Shown: one piece after another, positions 13,564-18,597 of the stretch
Layout of the letters: each line of letters starts with the position of its first letter
Numbering within the stretch: the first letter of the stretch is position 1
Assembly (NCBI GenBank): GCA_900299065.1
Contig: OMIJ01000264.1
Span: 1 to 18,597, forward strand
Length of the DNA: 18,597 nt
Origin: Hyphomicrobiales bacterium
Lineage (GTDB): Bacteria; Pseudomonadota; Alphaproteobacteria; Rhizobiales; Beijerinckiaceae
Reading direction: 5' to 3'
Notes under the pieces: model-generated
The model's database searches: none
What the model was told of the DNA's origin: nothing
Seen by the model: only the letters and a program-made list of their open reading frames with translations
Position numbers and translations under genes: made by a program

Positions 13564-15999
13564 TTATGCCGAGATTGACGAATTGTAATCCTGTTTTTTG
13601 CTCGATTGCCAGCGCCGCAACAGCAAGGCATTGGTGACAACACTTACCGAAGACAGTGCCATAGCCGCTCCAGCAATCATGGGGTCAAGCTGGCCTGTTG
13701 CGGCCAGCGGAATACCCAGAACATTATAGATAAAGGCCCAGAACAGGCCCATTTTAATCTTGTTATAAGTTGCGCGGCTAATGCTGATCGCATCCACAAT
13801 GAGGCGTGGATCTCCATGCATCAGAGTGATGCCTGCTGCCTCAATCGCCACATCCGAGCCAGTTCCCATGGCCATGCCAACATCTGCCGCGGCAAGGGCG
13901 GGGGCATCATTAACGCCATCACCAACCATCGCAATCTTGTGACCCTGGTTCCGTAAGCTGTCCACAACTTGTGCTTTGCCATCGGGCAGAACACCGGCGC
14001 GCACATCCTCAAGCCCGATTTGGTGTGCAACGGCAAGCGCCGTGCGCTCATTATCTCCTGTGAGGAGAATAGGCCGCACACCCAAAGCACGAAGGCTATC
14101 TATCGCATCTTTAGCTTGAGGTTTTATTGCATCTGCGACACTCGCTAGGCCAATCAAACGTGCAGTCAGATTGTTCTCTTTGGTCTTGCGCGAAATGAAC
14201 ATGACGGTGCGGCCAAGGCTCTCGCTTTGTTCAGCCTGTTGCGTGACAGAGCTCAGATCAATCCCGTGGCTTTCCATCAGGCGACGATTGCCTATTATGA
14301 TGCGATCACCATCAATATCGCCTTCGACCCCCTGGCCACGAATGGCCGTAATGTTGTTTGCAGGTGTGAGATCCATTTCACTTGCAGCATTTAGAAAAGC
14401 TCTTGCGAGAGGATGTTCCGAGCCTTTTTGCACGCCAGCAGTCAGGCGCAGAACTTCATCTGACGCGAGATTATCTGTCCCACTGATTTCAATCAGGGAG
14501 GGATGGCCCTGTGTGATTGTGCCTGTTTTGTCGATGAGAACTGTATCGACATTTTGTGCATGTTCGAGGGCTTCGGGATCTCTGATCAAAATGCCCGCAC
14601 GCGCTGCAACGCCAGTGCCCACCATAAAGGCTGTGGGCGTGGCTAGTCCCAGAGCGCAGGGGCAGGCGATGACCATAACAGCCACAGCAGCAATCAGGCC
14701 ATTGGCCGGATCATTCATAATCAGCCACCAGCCCAGAAAGGCCAGCACTGCACAAATCAGAACGACTGGCACGAAAATGGCGGCGACCTGATCGACCAAT
14801 TTTTGAACGGGGGCTTTTTTTGCCTGCGCGCCTTCTACCAGTGCAATAATGCGCGACAGGACGGATTGCGCGCCAATCGCTGTTGTACGTATGCGCAGCA
14901 GGCCATCGCCATTGATCGAACCACCGGTCACAGCATCATTGACTGACTTTTCAATCGGCATGCCTTCGCCTGTCAGCAAGCTCTCATCAACAGAGGAATG
15001 ACCTGCCAGTACGATGCCATCTACAGGCAGGCTTTGTCCGGGGCGCACAATGACAATGTCGCCGGTGACAATGGCGCCAATGGGGAGTTCTGTTTCGATG
15101 CCATCACGTTCGACAAAGGCTGTGGCGGGGCGAAGTGCCATCAGCGCTCTGATCGCAGATGTGGTTGAGCGTTTGGCGCGACCCTCTAGCCATTTGCCCA
15201 TGACCACCAGGGCAATGACAACACTCGCCGCTTCAAAATAATAATGATGATGATGGCCCGGCGCAAAGACCAATAACCAGATTGAATAGAAATAGGCGGT
15301 TGATGTGCCCAATGCAACGAGCAGATCCATATTACCTGCGCCATTGCGCACGGCCTTCCAGGCGGCAACATAAAAACGCCAGCCAATCAAAAATTGCACG
15401 GGTGTGGCGAGCAAGAATTGCACCCAGCCGGGAATATCCACACCCAGCATGGGCAAGAGTAGAGGCGCGGCCAATGCGAGCGCGGCGACCATGCGTATTG
15501 TTTCGCGTTGACGTTGTGCTTTGTCTTTTTCCTCAGCCAGAGCCTGACTTTCTGCACTCTCGAGAATTAATTCGGCTTCATAACCTGCATCCTCGACAGC
15601 TTTGATCAATAGGCCGGGACTGGTGAGCCCGGATCTCGCTTCAACATAAGCACTTTCATTTGCCAGATTGACTAGGGCCCTTGTGACCCCCGGCACAGCG
15701 CTCAGCGCTTTTTCGACACGGCTGACGCAACTGGCGCAGGTCATGGAGCCAATCTTTAACGCGAATGTCTCTTGCGGCACATCATAGCCCGCCTGCTCAA
15801 TGCTTGTGACCAATTGCATTGGATCGATTGTTTTGGGATCAAAATGAATGGTCGCTGATTCACTGGCCAGATTGACGCTGGCCTCAACGCCGGGCAGGGC
15901 ATTGAGTGCTTTCTCCACCCGTCCCACGCATGTAGCGCATGTCATGCCCTCAATCGGCATTTTCAGGGTTTCGAGGGATTGTGCTGTTGAAACATTCAT
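13564..15999 (-). CDS. copA: Copper-exporting P1B-type ATPase CopA
   Basis: An 811-residue inner-membrane pump that exports Cu(I) using ATP. Two N-terminal heavy-metal domains carry CxxC sites at 21-24 (GMTCATC) and 88-91 (SMTCASC). The membrane core has a histidine-rich loop HHHH at 249-252 before YFEAA, the actuator motif TGEGMP at 343-348 (usually TGES/P), and the transport site C446-P447-C448. The catalytic part has phosphorylation site D490-KTGT, the nucleotide-domain H529-P530, TGDN at 647-650 and GDGVND at 693-698. The last helices carry YN at 758-759 and MALSS at 780-784, the Cu(I) set of a P1B-1 pump. The second actuator residue change to Gly after TGE is minor. ATG at 15999 has AGGCAGG upstream. 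A YfcG-type transferase follows; no CueR or CopZ gene is visible. Confidence 0.95.
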   Translation of the reverse strand: MNVSTAQSLETLKMPIEGMTCATCVGRVEKALNALPGVEASVNLASESATIHFDPKTIDPMQLVTSIEQAGYDVPQETFALKIGSMTCASCVSRVEKALSAVPGVTRALVNLANESAYVEARSGLTSPGLLIKAVEDAGYEAELILESAESQALAEEKDKAQRQRETIRMVAALALAAPLLLPMLGVDIPGWVQFLLATPVQFLIGWRFYVAAWKAVRNGAGNMDLLVALGTSTAYFYSIWLLVFAPGHHHHYYFEAASVVIALVVMGKWLEGRAKRSTTSAIRALMALRPATAFVERDGIETELPIGAIVTGDIVIVRPGQSLPVDGIVLAGHSSVDESLLTGEGMPIEKSVNDAVTGGSINGDGLLRIRTTAIGAQSVLSRIIALVEGAQAKKAPVQKLVDQVAAIFVPVVLICAVLAFLGWWLIMNDPANGLIAAVAVMVIACPCALGLATPTAFMVGTGVAARAGILIRDPEALEHAQNVDTVLIDKTGTITQGHPSLIEISGTDNLASDEVLRLTAGVQKGSEHPLARAFLNAASEMDLTPANNITAIRGQGVEGDIDGDRIIIGNRRLMESHGIDLSSVTQQAEQSESLGRTVMFISRKTKENNLTARLIGLASVADAIKPQAKDAIDSLRALGVRPILLTGDNERTALAVAHQIGLEDVRAGVLPDGKAQVVDSLRNQGHKIAMVGDGVNDAPALAAADVGMAMGTGSDVAIEAAGITLMHGDPRLIVDAISISRATYNKIKMGLFWAFIYNVLGIPLAATGQLDPMIAGAAMALSSVSVVTNALLLRRWQSSKKQDYNSSISA

Positions 16000-16159
16000 T
16001 TGGTAGCCTGCCTCTCAGTTCCTAACTTAAGGATCTGGCTGCCGCGCCGCTAGGGTCCGGCCTGTGACCTTTTGACGTAATCCCCGAATAAGCCTCTTGT
16101 GGCCGATGTGGCCCATAGTATAGGCAAAGGAATAAGGGTTTTGGCGAGGAGACGAGCGA
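16000..16159. promoter_or_regulatory. Divergent copA / ThDP-enzyme control region
   Basis: For the plus-strand gene, TTGTGG at 16097-16102 and TATAGG at 16119-16124 are 16 bases apart, a plausible promoter about 20 bases before the GAGGAG ribosome binding site at 16146-16151. An imperfect dyad, AGGGTC at 16052-16057 and GACCTT at 16066-16071, has the size of a MerR-type operator such as CueR uses at copper-pump promoters, but matching -35 and -10 boxes for copA were not found. Confidence 0.33.
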
Positions 16160-17887
16160 ATGACAGCAATGCAGAATGCAGCAATGCAGGGCAAGGGAGA
16201 GAGCGTTGCCGAAGCCTATCTGTCAGCTTTGCATGCTTGCGGCGTCAAATATGTGTTTGCCAATGGTGGCACTGACTTTGCCCCGATCATTGAAAGCCTT
16301 GTTTCCATGTCAGGTCAGGGTCGCCAGATCCCGACCTTTATGACGGTTCCGCATGAAAATGTCGCCATTGCCATGGCGCAGGGCTATTCGAAGATTTCTG
16401 GCGAGCCCTCCTGCGTGATGGTTCACGTCAATGTTGGCACAGCCAATACGATTTGCGGCTTGATGAATGCCGCGCGTGACAATGTGCCAGTTCTGCTGGC
16501 GGCTGGTCGCACCCCAGTGACGGAAGCTGGCCTTCATGGCTCGCGTGATGTGCCCATTCATTGGGCGCAGGAGAATTTTGATCAGGCCGCCATTGTGCGT
16601 GAGCATGTCAAATGGGATTATGAATTACGCTCAGGCCAGCCTGTAAATACTATGGTGATGCGAGCGCTTGATATTGCCATGAGCCAGCCCAAGGGGCCTG
16701 TTTATCTGACCTTGCCGCGCGAAGTGCTGGCCGAGCATCATGCTGATCATGGTTCCTTGCCGCGCGGCCGCGCCTTGGGCGCCATTCCCGCAGCGCCCAG
16801 TTTTGCTGCCATTGAGCAGGCGGCAGATATGATTGCCAAAGCACAATCACCTTTGATCATTGCCGGCCATCCCAGCTCGACGCGCGAGGCCTTTCATGCA
16901 ATGGGCGATCTGGTGCATGAGAATGCCATTATGTTTGTGCAGGGCGGTGCCTATCACAATATTGCCTCCAGCAATCGCATGCATCTTGGCCTTGTCTCGC
17001 AGGCCGTCGTTGAGAAAGCCGATCTGATCATTGTGATGGATTCGGCTGTGCCCTGGATGCCAGCGCATATCAAGCCCAAGCGGGATGCCAAATTCATCCA
17101 CATTGCGCATGATCCCTTATTTAGCCGTTATCCATTCCGTGGCTTTGAAATGGATCTGGCTGTTGCAGGCGATCCGGCTGCGGCGATTGGCATGTTGCGC
17201 GATGCATTGCGGGATCGTCTCAAGGGTCAGGCCTCAGCCATTGAAACGCGCCGCAAGCTGATTGCCGATATGCGAGCGGCTCAGGATGAAAAGGTGCAAG
17301 CTGCCATTCTTGCAGCCTCTACCATGGCACCCATTTCACCTCTTTGGGTCGCTGCCTGTTTAAACAAAGTCAAAGAGAAAGACGCCATTATCAGTGATGA
17401 ATTGGGCGTGCCTTTCCCCGCGCTTGATCTTGAAGAGTCTGATTGCTGGGTATCTACCAGTTCAGGCGCGCTTGGCATGGGCATTGGCCAAATGCTGGGC
17501 GCCAAAGTGGCCGCTCCCCATCGTCAGGTGATCGGCATTGTCGGTGACGGCTCTTATATGTTTGGTGTCCCCACAGCGGCGCATTTTGTGCAGCGTGCCG
17601 AGAAGATCCCGACTCTCACTCTGGTGATGAATAATTCGCAATGGTTTGCGGTGCGGCGTGCGACCTTGTCCATGTATCCTGATGGTCATGCGTCCAAGGC
17701 TAATCAGCTGCCAGTTGTTGAGCTTGCGCCCAGTGTCGATTATGAAAAAATCGTCGAGGCTTGCGGCGGCCATGGAGAAAAGGTCGAAGATCCAGCCAAG
17801 CTGGAAAGTACTTTGCGGCGCTCGCTCGAAAAGGTCGCCTCCGGTACGGCAGTGACCTTGGCGATTACCACACGCCCCAGAGGATAG
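16160..17887 (+). CDS. Thiamine-diphosphate-dependent enzyme, acetolactate synthase family
   Basis: A 575-residue enzyme of the acetolactate synthase/benzoylformate decarboxylase type, with the three usual domains: Pyr domain (about 14-190), a central Rossmann domain (about 215-350), and the PP domain (about 395-570). The cofactor-activating glutamate is E66 in VPHENVAIAMAQGY. The thiamine diphosphate and Mg motif is GDG at 462-464 followed 26 residues later by NN at 491-492. Members perform decarboxylation or carboligation of 2-oxo acids. The catalytic subunit of biosynthetic acetolactate synthase (IlvB) is an unlikely name: no small subunit follows and the N-terminal loop differs. It may be one of the uncharacterised ThDP enzymes common in Rhizobiales. 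The start has GAGGAG at 16146-16151, eight bases upstream. It is divergent from copA and convergent with the lysine-rich protein. Confidence 0.9.
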   Translation: MTAMQNAAMQGKGESVAEAYLSALHACGVKYVFANGGTDFAPIIESLVSMSGQGRQIPTFMTVPHENVAIAMAQGYSKISGEPSCVMVHVNVGTANTICGLMNAARDNVPVLLAAGRTPVTEAGLHGSRDVPIHWAQENFDQAAIVREHVKWDYELRSGQPVNTMVMRALDIAMSQPKGPVYLTLPREVLAEHHADHGSLPRGRALGAIPAAPSFAAIEQAADMIAKAQSPLIIAGHPSSTREAFHAMGDLVHENAIMFVQGGAYHNIASSNRMHLGLVSQAVVEKADLIIVMDSAVPWMPAHIKPKRDAKFIHIAHDPLFSRYPFRGFEMDLAVAGDPAAAIGMLRDALRDRLKGQASAIETRRKLIADMRAAQDEKVQAAILAASTMAPISPLWVAACLNKVKEKDAIISDELGVPFPALDLEESDCWVSTSSGALGMGIGQMLGAKVAAPHRQVIGIVGDGSYMFGVPTAAHFVQRAEKIPTLTLVMNNSQWFAVRRATLSMYPDGHASKANQLPVVELAPSVDYEKIVEACGGHGEKVEDPAKLESTLRRSLEKVASGTAVTLAITTRPRG

Positions 17888-17934
17888 GCGGGTCCTGGGA
17901 TTTCTTTTGGATTAAAGGCTTGGGCTTTATTGGC

Positions 17935-18117
17935 TCAGGCCTTTTTCTTGCGGCCTTTTTTGACGGGTTCTTTGACCGAGTCTTTGTTCGTTGCTTGGAC
18001 AGATTTGGCGTCGAGCTCTGTCCCGGCATTGACTTTGGGCTTTTCAGCCTTTGCTTTGCCCGCATTGACAGCTGGGTCAGGTTTCTGGGTAGGGACATCT
18101 ACAAATTTGATCGCCAT
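17935..18117 (-). CDS. Small lysine-rich hypothetical protein
   Basis: A 60-residue protein, hydrophilic and very rich in Lys, Ala and Pro, ending KKGRKKKA. It has a short hydrophobic start (MAIKFVDVPT) and then a probably disordered basic tail with no cysteines, membrane segment or signal peptide. Coding status is supported by a near-perfect ribosome binding site, AAGGAG (complement of 18123-18128) five bases before the ATG, and by an isolated position with its own upstream region. The tail resembles basic nucleic-acid-binding or ribosome-associated small proteins, but no family is recognised and no function can be assigned. It converges on the ThDP enzyme with 47 bases between stops, in which I saw no strong terminator. 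Confidence 0.7.
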   Translation of the reverse strand: MAIKFVDVPTQKPDPAVNAGKAKAEKPKVNAGTELDAKSVQATNKDSVKEPVKKGRKKKA

Positions 18118-18502
18118 GGCAACTCCTTTTGGCGCCCGTACCAGCCCGACCTGCGCCTAATAAAACCAGTTTAATCGTCTTGCCGTATAAAGTGTAGAGA
18201 TCTTCTAGTTTTGCTGCATAGCACAAACAAAAGTTCAAGAATGGCCGCATTTTTTGCATACCTAGCCATTAATGAGGCAAAAGTGCTTAAAAAAACGCCT
18301 TATAAACCATGAAAAACAATGTTGGCCCTAAACAGCCAGAAACTTGATTAAAAATTTATGAACGAGCTATGCGTTAATAACATATCAGCGTTTCTGAATT
18401 AGATCTTCCGTCTATGCGACGAAGTGTTTATGTTGCGTTGCATCAAACACGGATTTCAGTGCGCCGGAGAGTTCCGGCTACCAATGAATTGAGAGGGTAC
18501 AC
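18118..18502. promoter_or_regulatory. Gene-free AT-rich stretch with candidate promoter and leader hairpin
   Basis: About 385 bases without a convincing gene. It must carry the promoter of the lysine-rich protein (minus) and of the DUF1127 gene (plus). For the latter, TTGATT at 18344-18349 and CTATGC at 18367-18372 are 17 bases apart, a weak housekeeping or RpoH-like candidate. A perfect six-base-pair hairpin, GCCGGA at 18463-18468 with TCCGGC at 18473-18478, lies 24 bases before the ATG and may fold in the leader. No tRNA, riboswitch or repeat was recognised. Confidence 0.3.
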
Positions 18503-18558
18503 ATGACGATCAAATCGATTGCAGCAAAGTTCAATGCTTGGCGGCGTTATCGCACATC
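18503..18558 (+). CDS. DUF1127 small protein, partial (cut by adapter)
   Basis: The first 18 codons of a gene starting MTIKSIAAKFNAWRRYRT, preceded by GAGAGG at 18491-18496 six bases before the ATG. This is the characteristic N-terminus of DUF1127 (YjiS-like) proteins, arginine-rich proteins of about 45-50 residues that in alphaproteobacteria are often multi-copy; some have been linked to RNA turnover and to phosphate or stress responses. The conserved LSDREL part would follow but is replaced by sequencing adapter at 18559, so the truncation is an artefact and not a pseudogene. Confidence 0.78.
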
Positions 18559-18597
18559 CTGTCTCTTATACACATCTCCGAGCCCACGAGACGCTAC
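18559..18597 (+). other. Illumina Nextera adapter (sequencing artefact)
   Basis: Bases 18559-18577 are the Nextera mosaic-end sequence, which reads CTGTCTCTTATACACATCT, followed at 18578-18592 by CCGAGCCCACGAGAC, the read-2 side of the adapter. The last five bases, GCTAC, would be the start of an i7 index. This is library adapter left at a contig end by untrimmed read-through and is not part of the organism. Confidence 0.98.

Noticed and set aside
14171..14791. 206-codon plus-strand open frame opposite copA
   Set aside because: It is antisense to the conserved CopA catalytic domains, is rich in Arg/Ser low-complexity text, and matches no known protein pattern.
18077..18259. 60-codon minus-strand open frame overlapping the lysine-rich gene
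   Set aside because: It overlaps the start of a better-supported gene in another frame and lacks a ribosome binding site.
18503..18597. Reading the end of the window as a DUF1127 pseudogene or a transposon end
   Set aside because: The mosaic-end-like sequence is followed by the Illumina read-2 adapter and an index start, so it is library contamination and not a Tn5 insertion.
1..18597. CRISPR array, tRNA or rRNA genes, or insertion sequences
   Set aside because: No regularly spaced repeats, cloverleaf-like sequences, transposase genes or flanking inverted repeats with target duplications were found on reading through.

Overview
The window looks like one end of a contig from an alphaproteobacterium, most likely of the Hyphomicrobiales (Rhizobiales). 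The evidence is a complete general L-amino-acid ABC transporter operon (aapJQMP) divergent from metC, a truncated DUF1127 gene with a typical rhizobial N-terminus, and the close packing of genes with moderate GC. The genus cannot be named from this sequence. No tRNA, rRNA, CRISPR array, insertion sequence or phage gene was seen. The last 39 bases are Illumina Nextera adapter, not genome.

Left part (1-6172): a 5'-partial metC on the minus strand faces away from aapJ. aapJ is followed by a strong hairpin and then tightly packed aapQ, aapM and aapP, which together make a periplasmic-binding-protein-dependent amino-acid importer. Two further genes run on from aapP with almost no gap: a dihydrofolate-reductase-fold protein that starts at TTG inside the aapP stop codon, and an unrecognised 126-residue protein built from two copies of a 52-residue unit.

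Middle part (6175-12900): a pirin gene (minus), a VOC/glyoxalase-fold gene (plus), and then what looks like a small carboxylate-handling locus. This locus has a Bug/TctC-type periplasmic receptor, a class II aldolase-fold enzyme one base after it, two tandem paralogues of the maleate isomerase/arylmalonate decarboxylase/Asp-Glu racemase superfamily on the opposite strand, and a two-domain fused ABC permease reading away from them. Both paralogues appear to lack both canonical catalytic cysteines. Neither TctA/TctB membrane subunits nor an ATPase or binding protein for the fused permease is present here.

Right part (12903-18597): copA (two metal-binding domains plus a P1B-type ATPase) is followed 28 bases later by a YfcG-type glutathione transferase, a likely copper/thiol-stress pair. 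Divergent from copA is a thiamine-diphosphate enzyme of the acetolactate synthase family. Convergent with that gene is a 60-residue lysine-rich protein with an excellent ribosome binding site. A gene-free stretch of about 385 bases leads to the first 18 codons of a DUF1127 gene, cut off by the adapter.

The most interesting material is the cysteine-free isomerase-like pair with its orphan transport parts, the internally duplicated protein at the end of the aap operon, the enlarged AapQ permease, and the hairpin that can cover the aapQ ribosome binding site.
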